Of a stretch of DNA of 64,000 nt, positions 1 through 8,106 are shown one piece after another; positions within the stretch are counted from its first letter, which is position 1; every line of letters begins with the position of its first letter. The position numbers and the translations under genes are program-made. The notes below the pieces were generated by a model that was given only the letters and a program-made list of their open reading frames with translations, had not been told where the DNA came from and did not search any database. Origin of the DNA: Rhodococcus sp. X156 (GTDB lineage: Bacteria; Actinomycetota; Actinomycetes; Mycobacteriales; Mycobacteriaceae); contig NZ_CP034766.1 in NCBI RefSeq assembly GCF_004006015.1, forward strand, positions 2,823,001-2,887,000, given 5' to 3'.

Positions 1-40
1 CACGCCAGCTCAGCCCAACGCCGCACCGGCATCGCCGCCG

Positions 41-604
41 ATGGCCGAGACCGGTTCGCGGGTGGCTGGCGACGTCGCCCGCGAGGAAATCCTGTCCCTG
101 GTCGCGCTGCTGGCCAAGGACACCGTCGCCGGCGCAGAGGAGGTGTCGGTCACGCTGGTGGGCGAGGGTGACCCGTTCACGGTGGCCTCCACCGATCCGC
201 TCGCCGGGCGGATGGATGCGCTGCAGTACGCCGCTGGCGCCGGCCCGTGCCTGCTGGCCGGCACCGGCGGTGTCACCCAGCTGGTGGAGGACGTGACGGC
301 CGAGGTGCGCTGGCCCGCGTTCGCCCGCGGAGCCGCCGAGGCTGGTGTGCGCAGCGTGCTCTCCACCGCGGTGCCCGGGCACGGGGCGACGGTGGGTTCG
401 GTCAACATCTACTCCCGCGCCGCGGCCGCCTTCGACGCCCGTTCCCGGCAGGCCGCGCACGAGGTGGCGGAGGTGGCGGCGGCCGCTCTTGCGGAGGCGG
501 GCAACCAGCGCAGCGTGGCCGGCCTGACCGACCGCCCCCCACCGGTCTCCCGTGCGGGGGACCCGCGCGTCGCCGGCGCTGCGCCGCAGTGGCCGGCCGT
601 CTAG
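41..604 (+). CDS. GAF domain protein (5' end may lie outside the window)
   Basis: The 187-residue product resembles the GAF sensor half of actinobacterial GAF-ANTAR regulators. Residues about 15-160 carry the typical core, including an LQYAAGAGPCLLA segment where these proteins usually read QYxxGxGPCLxA. The last 25 or so residues are Pro/Arg-rich and probably disordered. No ANTAR RNA-binding domain follows, so if this is a sensor its output is unknown; the ligand cannot be told from sequence. The frame stays open upstream to the window edge, so ATG 41 is only the first visible start. It converges on the hydrolase gene, with 4 bp between the stop codons. Confidence 0.7.
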   Translation: MAETGSRVAGDVAREEILSLVALLAKDTVAGAEEVSVTLVGEGDPFTVASTDPLAGRMDALQYAAGAGPCLLAGTGGVTQLVEDVTAEVRWPAFARGAAEAGVRSVLSTAVPGHGATVGSVNIYSRAAAAFDARSRQAAHEVAEVAAAALAEAGNQRSVAGLTDRPPPVSRAGDPRVAGAAPQWPAV

Positions 605-608
605 CCGA

Positions 609-1595
609 TCAGTCCAGGGTGGCGAGGAAGTCCACCATGATGCGGTTGACCTGCTCGGCCGCCTCCATCTGCACGAAGTGCCCGGCGCCGGCGATGACGT
701 GCTCGGCGGCCAGCCCCGGCACCGAGGCCCGCATCTGCTCCATCGACCTGGCCCCGGTCATCGTCTGCACCGGGTCGCGGTCACCGGTGATGAAGCAGAC
801 CGGCACGGTGACCGGTTCGTCGGGGCGCTGCTGCTTCTCCCGCCAGATGTGGTCGTGGGCGCGGTACCAGCTGAGGCCGCCGGTGAAGCCGGTGCGGGTG
901 AACTCCTGCACGTAGTGGTCGAGCTCGGCCTCGCTCAGCCACGGCCAGGGCAGCGGCGGCGCCTCGGGCAGCACGTCCAGGTAGCCGTTGCCCGCGCTGG
1001 GGTGGGCGAAGATGTCCAGGTAGCGGTAGCCGCCGCTGAGCGCCCAGAACACCCGGCTGAGGAAGCCACGGGGATCGGCACCGAGCTCGGCGTCGGCGAC
1101 ACCGGGCTGCTGGAAGTAGTGCAGGTGCAGGAAGTGCCGCTGCGCCTGGTGGGCGAAGGCGGCGCTGGGCAGCACGGGCATCGGCGGCGTGCGCGGCACG
1201 CTGAGCTGGACGAGGGCGCGCACCCGGCCCGGCGCCCACTGCGGCAGGTCCCACACCAGCGCGGCGCCGAAGTCGTGGCCCACGAACACCGCGTCGTCCA
1301 GGCCCAGCGCGTCGAGCAGCCCCACCATGTCGGCGACGGTGCTGGCCCGGTCGTAGGCCCGCGGGTCGGTGGGGGCGTCGGTGCGGCCGTAGCCGCGCAT
1401 GTCCACCGCGATGGCCCGGTAGCCAGCCGCGGCGAGCGCGGGCAGCTGGTGGCGCCAGCTGTAGGAGAGCCCGGGGAAGCCGTGGCAGAGCACCACCGCC
1501 GGCCCGCTGCCCTGCTGCACCACGTGCATGCTCAGCCCGCCGACGTCCACCGTGCTCTCGGTGGCCGTGCCCTGGTCTGCACCTGCTGCTCCCAC
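609..1595 (-). CDS. Alpha/beta hydrolase, epoxide hydrolase-like
   Basis: A 328-residue cytosolic alpha/beta hydrolase. The oxyanion-hole region HGFPGLSYSWRHQ (about 39-50), DMRGYG (about 65-70) and the nucleophile elbow GHDFGA with Asp108 are typical of soluble epoxide hydrolases and haloalkane dehalogenases, which use Asp rather than Ser. The acid is probably the Asp pair in ITGDRDP and the base the His in GAGHFVQ near the C terminus. The SYSWRHQ segment favours epoxide hydrolase. The substrate is unknown. It starts at GTG 1595, with a GAGGAG Shine-Dalgarno just upstream. The next gene upstream on this strand is a thioesterase, 60 bp away. Confidence 0.8.
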   Translation of the reverse strand: MGAAGADQGTATESTVDVGGLSMHVVQQGSGPAVVLCHGFPGLSYSWRHQLPALAAAGYRAIAVDMRGYGRTDAPTDPRAYDRASTVADMVGLLDALGLDDAVFVGHDFGAALVWDLPQWAPGRVRALVQLSVPRTPPMPVLPSAAFAHQAQRHFLHLHYFQQPGVADAELGADPRGFLSRVFWALSGGYRYLDIFAHPSAGNGYLDVLPEAPPLPWPWLSEAELDHYVQEFTRTGFTGGLSWYRAHDHIWREKQQRPDEPVTVPVCFITGDRDPVQTMTGARSMEQMRASVPGLAAEHVIAGAGHFVQMEAAEQVNRIMVDFLATLD

Positions 1596-1655
1596 GTCTG
1601 GCTCCTCTGCCTCTGGTGAACCAGATCACACCACACCGCGCCCCGAACGGAGGCG

Positions 1656-2540
1656 CTACTGCGGGCGGCGCTCCACCAGCACGTTCTGGGTGACGCGGCC
1701 GATCGGCCCGGCAGCGGAGTGGATGACCCCCGAGCTCATGGCCACGCCGTCGCTGCCCACCGACGTCTCCGCCGTCAACCCCACCCACTCGCCCGCGGGC
1801 GGCTGGAACAGGTGGATGGTCAGCTCGGTGTTGAGGAACATCCAGTCGGCGGCGTCCAGGCGCGCTCCCAGCCCGTTGGCCACGTCCACGATGGTGCTCA
1901 CGCGCTCCAGGTCGGTTGGCTCCTCGCCCTCCACCAGCGGCATCCGCAGCCGCATCCACGCTCCGGTGGTCGTGCCGAGCTGGTCGGCGGCGGGCGGCAC
2001 CTGCCACTCCAGCGCATCGACGAACCCGTGCTGCCAGGCATCCGGGAACGGCAGGTGTCCGAGGTCCTGGGCCCCGGCGCTGACCACCGGCAGCGGCGGG
2101 TCGGCGAGGTGCTGCACGTCGGCGGTGTCGCCGGTCTGCAGCCGCCACCCGTGCGCGCGGGCCACCGGCCGCAGCGTGCCGGTGCGGTCGGCGGCGGTGA
2201 TCTCCGCCGCCAGCAGCTCGATGCGTCGGCCGGGGCGCTCCACCCAGGCGCGCACGTGCAGCTCGCTCATCGGCACGGCGCCCAGCAGGTCGACGGTGAC
2301 CCGGCCGATGCGCGCGCCCTCCCGCGGGTGGGTGCGCTCCATCGCCCGCACCAGCAGCCCGGCGACGGGTCCGGCGTGCTGCAGGTCCGGCCCCCACGGG
2401 CTGGCGACGTGCTCGCTGGAGGCGAAGACCTCGGTGCCGCCGGCGTCGGCGCGGGTGGAGACGAGGCGGTACAGGCTCCCAGCAGCGCGCCCCGAGGCGC
2501 TCCCGGGTGCGGAGTCCGCATGAACGGCGTTCGGGTGCAC
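1656..2540 (-). CDS. Acyl-CoA thioesterase family protein (double hotdog)
   Basis: About 294 residues, similar to actinobacterial thioesterase-superfamily proteins built from two hotdog folds. The N-terminal half has the SPWGPDLQHAGPVAGLL motif, equivalent to the WxPxxQHGGP signature of this family. The C-terminal half has an acceptor segment around DWMFLNTELTIHLFQPP and ends with a GRVTQNVLVERR strand. Such enzymes hydrolyse acyl-CoA thioesters; chain length cannot be read off. The start is uncertain: the frame runs open far upstream, and GTG 2540 is the nearest start placed sensibly before the conserved region, without a strong Shine-Dalgarno. About 230 bp with nothing recognised separate it from the SnoaL-type gene. 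Confidence 0.72.
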   Translation of the reverse strand: MHPNAVHADSAPGSASGRAAGSLYRLVSTRADAGGTEVFASSEHVASPWGPDLQHAGPVAGLLVRAMERTHPREGARIGRVTVDLLGAVPMSELHVRAWVERPGRRIELLAAEITAADRTGTLRPVARAHGWRLQTGDTADVQHLADPPLPVVSAGAQDLGHLPFPDAWQHGFVDALEWQVPPAADQLGTTTGAWMRLRMPLVEGEEPTDLERVSTIVDVANGLGARLDAADWMFLNTELTIHLFQPPAGEWVGLTAETSVGSDGVAMSSGVIHSAAGPIGRVTQNVLVERRPQ

Positions 2541-2769
2541 GACAATCCGATCCGAGTCGAGGGAGGCGCCCGACGGGCACCATCGGGCATCAGTGCCTGA
2601 CCATACTTTTCGGCTTCCGCACCGCGACGCCGGCCGGTCAGCTACCCGCCCCGGCTGGCGTGGCCCGGAGGCGGTGGCACTCGGATGCGTCCTGCTCAGC
2701 GACGTGCCGGTGCGCGAGACGACGTAGTCGAGCGGCGCAGGCCGGTCAGGGTCGAGCGGCGCAGGCTGC

Positions 2770-3666
2770 TCAGGCCTGGGCGGGCTGCAGGACGTTGATG
2801 TCGCCGACGGTGTGCTGCACGTGGAAGAGCAGGTCGGTGATCCGCCACCCCGCCGCCGTTCGGCGCAGCTGGTGGCGGTACACGCCGAAGCACTCGTAGG
2901 GCGCCAGCGCGGCCCGCTCACCGGCGCCGTGGTGGTACACCCGCGCCTTGCAGGTGGACTCCGCAGTGTCGCCGTCGACGGTGACGACGTGCGTGGCCAG
3001 CAGGTGCTGCGAGTGCCCGCACCCACCGAGCATCGCCTTGATCGAGTCCACCAGGGCCACCCGTCCCTCGATCACCGGGCGGCTGGGGTGGCCGTAGCGG
3101 GCGACGGCGTGCTCGGTGAACACCTGGTCGAGCCGGTCCCAGTCGCGGTCATCCAGGGCGTAGGCGTAGCGGTTGACCACGGCGGTGACGTCGGCGTGGT
3201 CGGCACCGGGGAACGCCGTGGCCGCACCAGGCACCGGAAAGGCCAGGTGTCCGGACACGTCGCCCACCAGGTCGAGCATCGTGTAGTCGCGGGCGGCGAA
3301 GCGCCACGTCCCGTCCACCCGCTCCAGCTCGTCGTGGTACCGCCCGGCCGCCACCACCTGCAGCGGCAGCGTGGGGGTGGCCTGCAGGACCGTGTAGTAC
3401 GACCGGCAGGTGGCGCGGCCGGCCGTCTCGTCGATCTCCACGATGGGGTTGGTGATGACGTGCTTGGTCCGCGGCGTGCCGTCGGGATACAGCCTCACCA
3501 TGGCGCGCCACTGCGCCAGCAAACCGGCCTCGTCGAGAACTCGGTCTCCCCCGCTGCGCACCTGGGCGTGCCGGAACAGCGCGGCGGCGGCGTCCAACCG
3601 GCCGGCGTCCATGAGCTCGGCGTAGCGGTGGAGCAGGTTGGTGATGGCGGTCTCGGGGCTCGTCAT
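2770..3666 (-). CDS. Tandem SnoaL-like (NTF2 fold) protein
   Basis: A 298-residue protein made of two similar halves, about 1-145 and 155-298. Each begins with a short helix followed by an NRYAYALDDRDWDRLDQVF-like segment (compare LLHRYAELMDAGRLDAAAALF in the first half) and ends with a WRFxxRDY/WRITDLLF strand. This is the SnoaL_4/NTF2 cone fold, used by small dehydratases, isomerases and ring-hydroxylating dioxygenase beta-like subunits. Usually one such domain forms a homodimer, so this looks like a fused dimer. The function is unknown. ATG 3666 has a GGGAAGGGA Shine-Dalgarno. Its 5' region faces the sulfide operon promoter. Confidence 0.7.
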   Translation of the reverse strand: MTSPETAITNLLHRYAELMDAGRLDAAAALFRHAQVRSGGDRVLDEAGLLAQWRAMVRLYPDGTPRTKHVITNPIVEIDETAGRATCRSYYTVLQATPTLPLQVVAAGRYHDELERVDGTWRFAARDYTMLDLVGDVSGHLAFPVPGAATAFPGADHADVTAVVNRYAYALDDRDWDRLDQVFTEHAVARYGHPSRPVIEGRVALVDSIKAMLGGCGHSQHLLATHVVTVDGDTAESTCKARVYHHGAGERAALAPYECFGVYRHQLRRTAAGWRITDLLFHVQHTVGDINVLQPAQA

Positions 3667-3754
3667 GGTGCGTCCCTTCCCAAGCTGTGTCCCGCGTCAT
3701 TCTGCGGACGGCGACCACGCCGGCAGGACGGCGCTTCCACCCACCGGAACGCGA

Positions 3755-3768
3755 TACCCCCTGGGGTA
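3755..3768. promoter_or_regulatory. Putative CsoR/CstR-type operator 1
   Basis: TACCCCCTGGGGTA: TACCCC and GGGGTA arms around a 2-bp spacer. A C-run/G-run flanked by TA is typical of operators bound by CsoR-family repressors, whose CstR branch senses persulfides. It overlaps the expected -35 position of a promoter whose -10 is at 3784. It lies upstream of persulfide-handling genes. Binding is inferred from sequence and context only. Confidence 0.55.
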
Positions 3769-3783
3769 AGCCATCTGCCGTGC

Positions 3784-3789
3784 TACAGT
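3784..3789 (+). promoter_or_regulatory. Putative -10 element of the sulfide operon
   Basis: TACAGT matches the TAnnnT actinobacterial -10 pattern. It sits between the two palindromes, 15 bp after the first and 8 bp before the second. Transcription would start near 3796, leaving a leader of about 180 nt before the first gene. No good -35 is seen; the -35 region coincides with operator 1. Confidence 0.4.
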
Positions 3790-3797
3790 GGAGACCA

Positions 3798-3815
3798 TAT
3801 ACCCCCCTAGGTATA
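3798..3815. promoter_or_regulatory. Putative CsoR/CstR-type operator 2
   Basis: TATACCCCCCTAGGTATA: TATACC and GGTATA arms around a 6-bp spacer. It shares the ATACCCCC core with operator 1, centre to centre 45 bp. It would cover the first transcribed bases, so a bound repressor would block initiation. No csoR/cstR gene is in this window, so the repressor would be encoded elsewhere. Confidence 0.55.
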
Positions 3816-3816
3816 G

Positions 3817-3948
3817 GAACGCCGTTTCAGGAGCTGCCGTGAGGCCCGAGATCGACCGGAGCACGCGGTCGGCACCGACGCCACCAGCGTGGCCGGCGGC
3901 ACCGCGGCGTGGATCGAGGCCGGGTGCCCGGTCCAGACCGCTGCCTGA
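3817..3948 (+). pseudogene. Decayed 3' fragment of a rhodanese gene
   Basis: The frame from 3817 to TGA 3946-3948 encodes about 43 residues ending in SVAGGTAAWIEAGCPVQTAA, closely like the C-terminal end of single-domain rhodaneses (xLxGGxxAWxxAGxPV). A TAG at 3814-3816 closes the frame upstream and there is no in-frame ATG, GTG or TTG, so it cannot be a working gene. The N-terminal half, where the active-site loop would be, is missing or unrecognisable. It lies between operator 2 and the first gene of the operon, as if an ancestral rhodanese gene was truncated when the present promoter was joined to the operon. Confidence 0.55.
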
Positions 3949-3978
3949 CCAGGCGACACCACAGCACGAGAGGAACCC

Positions 3979-5370
3979 ATGACGATCACCGTCCTTCCCC
4001 TGGACACCCCCGGCCTGGGTGACCGCACCTACCTGGCCCACGACGGCGAGGTCGCCCTGGTGGTCGACCCCCAGCGTGACGTCGACCGCGTCGTCGGGCT
4101 GGCGGCGGCCGCCGGGGTGCGCATCACGCACGTCTTCGAGTCGCACATCCACAACGACTACGTCACCGGCGGCTACCAGCTGGCCCGCGAGGTCGGCGCG
4201 CAGTACCTGCTCAACGCCGACGACCCGGTCTCCTTCGAGCGCACCGGTGTCTCCGACGGCGACGTCGTGGAGGTCGGTGACCGGATGCGGGTGACGGTCC
4301 TGCTCACCCCGGGGCACACCCACACCCACCTGTCCTTCGCCCTGTCCGAGGGCGACGAGCCGGTCGCAGTGTTCACCGGTGGCTCGCTGCTCCTCGGCTC
4401 CACCGGCCGCCCCGACCTGCTCGGCCCCGACCACACCGACACCCTCGCCCACGCCCAGTGGCACTCGGCACGCCGGCTGGCCGCCGAGCTGCCCGACCCC
4501 ACCGCGATCTACCCGACGCACGGCTTCGGCAGCTTCTGCTCGGCCACCCAGTCCGCCGGGACCGCCAGCACCATCGGCCAGGAGAAGCTCGCCAACCCGG
4601 CCCTGACCAACGACGAGGCCCGCTACGTGGCGGAGCTGCTGGCCGGCCTGGACGCCTACCCGGCCTACTACGCGCACATGGGCCCAGCCAACGCCGCCGG
4701 CCCCGGCGAGGTCGACCTCTCGCTGCCCACCGAGGCCGACCCCACCGAGCTGCGCCGGCGCATCCACGACGGCGAGTGGGTCGTGGACCTGCGCACCCGC
4801 ACCGCGTTCGCCGCCGGGCACGTGGCCGGCACCCTCAGCCTCGGCCTCGACGGCCAGCTCGCCACCTACCTCGGCTGGCTGATTCCCTGGGGCACCCCGG
4901 TGACGCTGCTCGGCGAGGCGGCCGAGGACGTCGCCGAGGCCCAGCGCGAGCTGGTCCGCATCGGTATCGACCGGCCGGCCGCCATGGCCACCGGCCGCCC
5001 CGAGGACTGGGCCGGCGGCCAGCCGCTGCGCAGCCACGCCACGGCCACCTTCGCCGACCTGGCCGCCGAGCTGGCCGGCAACCCCCGGACGGCGATCCTC
5101 GACGTGCGCCGCGACCAGGAGCGAGCGCAGGCCCACATCGCCGGGTCCACGCACGTCCCGATCCACGAGGTGCTGCACCGCCTCGACGAGGTGCCTGTCG
5201 GCCCGGTCTGGGTGCACTGCGCCGGGGGCTACCGCGCCGCGGTCGTGGCCAGCCTGCTCGACGCCCGGGGCGTGGAGGTCGTCGCGGTCGACGACTCCTT
5301 CGACAACGCCGGCCTCGCCGGCTGCCCCCTCGTCCACCCCACCGAGAACAACCAGGAGACCCCCGCATGA
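3979..5370 (+). CDS. Metallo-beta-lactamase/double rhodanese fusion (CstB/Blh-like persulfide enzyme)
   Basis: A 463-residue cytosolic fusion. Residues 1-250 are an ETHE1-like metallo-beta-lactamase domain with HIHND (His56, His58, Asp60) and PGHTH (His113). Residues about 255-350 form a rhodanese domain without catalytic Cys, and about 355-455 a second one with Cys414 in the HCAGGYR loop. ETHE1/CstB relatives oxidise persulfides to sulfite and the rhodanese makes thiosulfate. One oddity: the usual FTGD motif, whose Asp is an iron ligand in ETHE1, reads FTGG here (residues 132-135), so dioxygenase activity is uncertain. First gene of a three-gene operon; its stop overlaps the next ATG. Confidence 0.85.
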   Translation: MTITVLPLDTPGLGDRTYLAHDGEVALVVDPQRDVDRVVGLAAAAGVRITHVFESHIHNDYVTGGYQLAREVGAQYLLNADDPVSFERTGVSDGDVVEVGDRMRVTVLLTPGHTHTHLSFALSEGDEPVAVFTGGSLLLGSTGRPDLLGPDHTDTLAHAQWHSARRLAAELPDPTAIYPTHGFGSFCSATQSAGTASTIGQEKLANPALTNDEARYVAELLAGLDAYPAYYAHMGPANAAGPGEVDLSLPTEADPTELRRRIHDGEWVVDLRTRTAFAAGHVAGTLSLGLDGQLATYLGWLIPWGTPVTLLGEAAEDVAEAQRELVRIGIDRPAAMATGRPEDWAGGQPLRSHATATFADLAAELAGNPRTAILDVRRDQERAQAHIAGSTHVPIHEVLHRLDEVPVGPVWVHCAGGYRAAVVASLLDARGVEVVAVDDSFDNAGLAGCPLVHPTENNQETPA

Positions 5371-5948
5371 GCACTCCCGACGTCGACGCCCCCACCCTCG
5401 CCGAGCGCCTCGGCGACAGCTCCAGCCCGGACCCCACGCTGATCGACGTGCGCACCCCGGCGGAGTTCGAGGCGGGCCACGTCCCCGGTGCGCTCAACGT
5501 CCCCCTGGACGAGCTGAAGGCCTCCCTGGACGAGCTCTGCTCGGTGCTCGCCCACCACGACGAGGTCGTCCTGGTCTGCCGTTCCGGCGCGCGGGCCGGA
5601 CAGGCGCTGCAGGCGCTGCAGGCGGGCGGGCTCAGCTCGCCCACCGTGCTCACCGGCGGCATGGTGAGCTGGGAGCAGGCCGGCGGCGCGGTGAACCGCG
5701 GTCGGCAGAGCTGGGAGCTGGAGCGGCAGGTGCGCCTGGCCGCCGGGGCGCTCGTGCTCACCGGGATCCTCGGCAGCACCGTCGTGCCGCGGGCGAAGTG
5801 GCTGTCCGGGTTCGTCGGCGGTGGCTTGGTCTTCGCCGCCGTCTCCAACACCTGCGCGATGGGCATGGCCCTGGCGCGGATGCCGTGGAACACCCGCGGC
5901 GCCCGCACCACCGGCTCAGCCCTGGACCAGCTGAGCCAGCGGCGGTGA
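5367..5948 (+). CDS. Membrane rhodanese (rhodanese + DUF2892-type membrane tail)
   Basis: 193 residues. Residues about 15-110 are a rhodanese domain with the active loop CRSGAR, which carries sulfane sulfur on its Cys. Residues about 115-175 hold two hydrophobic segments of the DUF2892 type often fused to rhodaneses, with a Cys in SNTCAMGM near the second. The protein would place a sulfurtransferase at the inner face of the membrane, next to the exporter encoded downstream. ATG 5367 overlaps the previous stop (ATGA), so translation is probably coupled. Confidence 0.85.
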   Translation: MSTPDVDAPTLAERLGDSSSPDPTLIDVRTPAEFEAGHVPGALNVPLDELKASLDELCSVLAHHDEVVLVCRSGARAGQALQALQAGGLSSPTVLTGGMVSWEQAGGAVNRGRQSWELERQVRLAAGALVLTGILGSTVVPRAKWLSGFVGGGLVFAAVSNTCAMGMALARMPWNTRGARTTGSALDQLSQRR

Positions 5949-5952
5949 CCCG

Positions 5953-6807
5953 GTGCTGATCGCGCTCACCGTCACCCTCGCCGTCGTCGTCGGGCTTGCC
6001 CTGGGGCTGCTCGGCGGCGGCGGGTCGATCCTGATGGTGCCCCTGCTGGTCTACGTGGCCGGCATGGACGCCAAGGAGGCGATCGCCGCCTCGCTCGTGG
6101 TGGTCGGGGTGACCTCCGCGGTCAGCGTCGTCGGCCACGCCCGCGGCGGGCGCGTCCGGTGGCGCACCGGCCTGCTCTTCGGTGCCGCCGGCATGGCCGG
6201 CGCGCTGGTCGGCGGACTCCTCGGCGGGCACCTGCCCGCACAGCTGCTGATGATCGGGTTCGCCGCGATGATGGTGGCCACCGCGGTCGCCATGCTCCGC
6301 GGCCGCAAGGAGTCTGACGCCGCAACGGCGCACGCCCAGCTGCCGGTGGGCAGGGTCCTGCTCGACGGCGCGGCCGTCGGCCTGGTCACCGGACTGGTCG
6401 GCGCGGGCGGCGGCTTCCTGGTGGTCCCGGCGCTAGCGCTGCTCGCCGGGCTCCCGATGGGGGTGGCCGTGGGCACCTCGCTGCTGGTCATCGCCATGAA
6501 GTCCTTCGCCGGCCTGACTGGCTACCTGGCCACGGTGTCGATCGACTGGTCCCTGGTGGGGGCCATCACCGCCGCCGCCGTGGTCGGGAGCCTGCTGGGC
6601 GCCCGGCTGGTCGACCGCATCCCGGCCGACGCCCTGCGGAGGGCCTTCGGCTGGTTCGTGCTGGCCATGGGCGCGTTCGTGCTCGTCCAGGAGGCGCCCG
6701 AGGGCGTCCGGCTCCCGGGACTGGTCGCCCTCCTGGGCGTGGCCGCAGCGATGTTGACCTGCTCGGCGCTGGTGCCGCGGTGCCCACTCCGCCACGTGGG
6801 GACCTGA
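5953..6807 (+). CDS. TauE/SafE family sulfite/sulfur anion exporter
   Basis: A 284-residue integral membrane protein with about eight hydrophobic segments in two homologous halves. Each half begins with a Gly-rich motif: GLLGGGGSILMVPLLVY near residues 18-34 and GLVGAGGGFLVVPAL near 140-155. Both are hallmarks of TauE/SafE transporters. In this operon it most likely exports sulfite or a related product of persulfide oxidation. GTG 5953 starts 4 bp after the previous stop. The operon ends in a strong hairpin. Confidence 0.85.
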   Translation: MLIALTVTLAVVVGLALGLLGGGGSILMVPLLVYVAGMDAKEAIAASLVVVGVTSAVSVVGHARGGRVRWRTGLLFGAAGMAGALVGGLLGGHLPAQLLMIGFAAMMVATAVAMLRGRKESDAATAHAQLPVGRVLLDGAAVGLVTGLVGAGGGFLVVPALALLAGLPMGVAVGTSLLVIAMKSFAGLTGYLATVSIDWSLVGAITAAAVVGSLLGARLVDRIPADALRRAFGWFVLAMGAFVLVQEAPEGVRLPGLVALLGVAAAMLTCSALVPRCPLRHVGT

Positions 6808-6832
6808 CAGCGCGGGCGCCTGACCCCACGAC

Positions 6833-6880
6833 AGCGCCGCGCGGTGCGACCGGTGTCTGCCGGTCGCACCGCGCGGCGCT
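6833..6880. terminator. Bidirectional hairpin terminator
   Basis: A perfect 21-bp inverted repeat (6833-6853 with 6860-6880) around a 6-nt loop, TGTCTG. It lies between the convergent sulfide operon and fadE, so it can end both transcripts. There is no T-run, as is common in actinobacteria. Confidence 0.85.
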
Positions 6881-6924
6881 GGTGCCTGCACCCGCAGGCG
6901 AGGGCCCTGCGTGAGCGGGGGCTC

Positions 6925-8094
6925 CTACTTGAGCAGCGAGCGGGCCATAACCATGCGCTGGATCTGGTTGGTGCCCTCGTAGATCTGGGTGATCTTGGCG
7001 TCGCGCATCATCCGCTCCACCGGGAAGTCACGGGTGTAGCCGGCGCCACCGAAGAGCTGCACGGCGTCGGTGGTCACCTCCATGGCGACGTCGGTGGCGA
7101 AGCACTTGGCGGCCGAGGAGATGAAGCCGAGGTTGGGCTCCATCCGCTCTGCGCGCGCCGCGGCGGTGTACACCATGTGCCGGGCGGCCTCGATCTTCAT
7201 GGCCATGTCCGCGAGCATGAACTCCACGCCCTGGAACCGGCTGATCGACTGACCGAACTGCTTGCGGTCCTTGGTGTAGGCGATCGCCGCGTCGAGTGCG
7301 CCCTGGGCGATGCCGACGGCCTGCGCACCGATGGTGGGCCGGGTGTGGTCCAGCGTCTTCAGGGTGGTCTTGAAGCCGGTGCCGGGCGCGCCGATCATCC
7401 GGTCGCCGGGCACGCGGCACTGCTCGAAGTAGACCTCGCGCGTGGGGCTGCCCTTGATGCCGAGCTTGCGCTCCTTGGCACCCACCGAGATGCCCTCGTC
7501 GTCGGCGTTGACCATGAACGCGGAGATGCCGTTGGCACCCTTCTCGGGGTCGGTCACGGCCATCACGGTGTACCACTGGGACACGCCCGCGTTGGTGCAC
7601 CACGCCTTGGTGCCGTTGATGATCCAGTCGTCGCCGTCGGCCTTGGCGCGGGTGCGCATGGAGGCGGCGTCGGAGCCGGCCTCGCGCTCGCTCAGCGCGT
7701 AGGAGGCCATGGCCGCCCCGGAGGCGATGGACGGCAGCACCTGCTGCTGCAGCTCCTCGCTGCCGGACAGGATCAGCCCCATGGTGCCCAGCTTGTTCAC
7801 CGCCGGGATCAGCGACGACGAGCCACAGACCCGCGCGACCTCCTCGATGACGATGCAGGCCGCGACCGAGTCGGCGCCCTCGCCGCCGAAGCGCTCCGGC
7901 ACGTGCACGGCGTTGAAGCCGGCGGCCACGAGGGCCTTGCGGGCCTCCTCGGGGTAGCGCTCGTGCTCGTCGACGTCCGCGGCGTAGGGCGCGATCTCCT
8001 TCTCGGCGAGCGAGCGCACTGCCTCGCGCAGGGCCTCGTGCTCGTCACCGAGGCGGTACATGTCGAAGTCGGGGTTGCCGAACTGGCTGGCCAC
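6925..8094 (-). CDS. fadE25: Acyl-CoA dehydrogenase (FadE25-like)
   Basis: A 389-residue flavoenzyme of beta-oxidation or branched-chain acyl-CoA breakdown. It has the family signatures YALSEREAGSDAASM (FAD/substrate region, about 132-146), QLFGGAGYTRDFPVERMMRD and the C-terminal YEGTNQIQR, whose Glu is the catalytic base of short/branched-chain members. Full length. Placement directly downstream of purE-purK matches fadE25 in M. tuberculosis. GTG 8094 has a GGAGGAA Shine-Dalgarno. A palindrome 13 bp upstream may be an operator. Confidence 0.92.
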   Translation of the reverse strand: MASQFGNPDFDMYRLGDEHEALREAVRSLAEKEIAPYAADVDEHERYPEEARKALVAAGFNAVHVPERFGGEGADSVAACIVIEEVARVCGSSSLIPAVNKLGTMGLILSGSEELQQQVLPSIASGAAMASYALSEREAGSDAASMRTRAKADGDDWIINGTKAWCTNAGVSQWYTVMAVTDPEKGANGISAFMVNADDEGISVGAKERKLGIKGSPTREVYFEQCRVPGDRMIGAPGTGFKTTLKTLDHTRPTIGAQAVGIAQGALDAAIAYTKDRKQFGQSISRFQGVEFMLADMAMKIEAARHMVYTAAARAERMEPNLGFISSAAKCFATDVAMEVTTDAVQLFGGAGYTRDFPVERMMRDAKITQIYEGTNQIQRMVMARSLLK

Positions 8095-8106
8095 AGGGTT
8101 CCTCCT

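Noticed and set aside
552-1619. Long plus-strand open frame opposite the epoxide hydrolase gene
   Set aside because: It is the antisense shadow of a high-GC gene and has no recognisable domain; the minus strand has full catalytic motifs.
3840-3982. GTG-started frame between the sulfide operon operator and the MBL gene
   Set aside because: Its product is Arg/Pro-rich without similarity; the rhodanese-like reading is in another frame that has no start codon.
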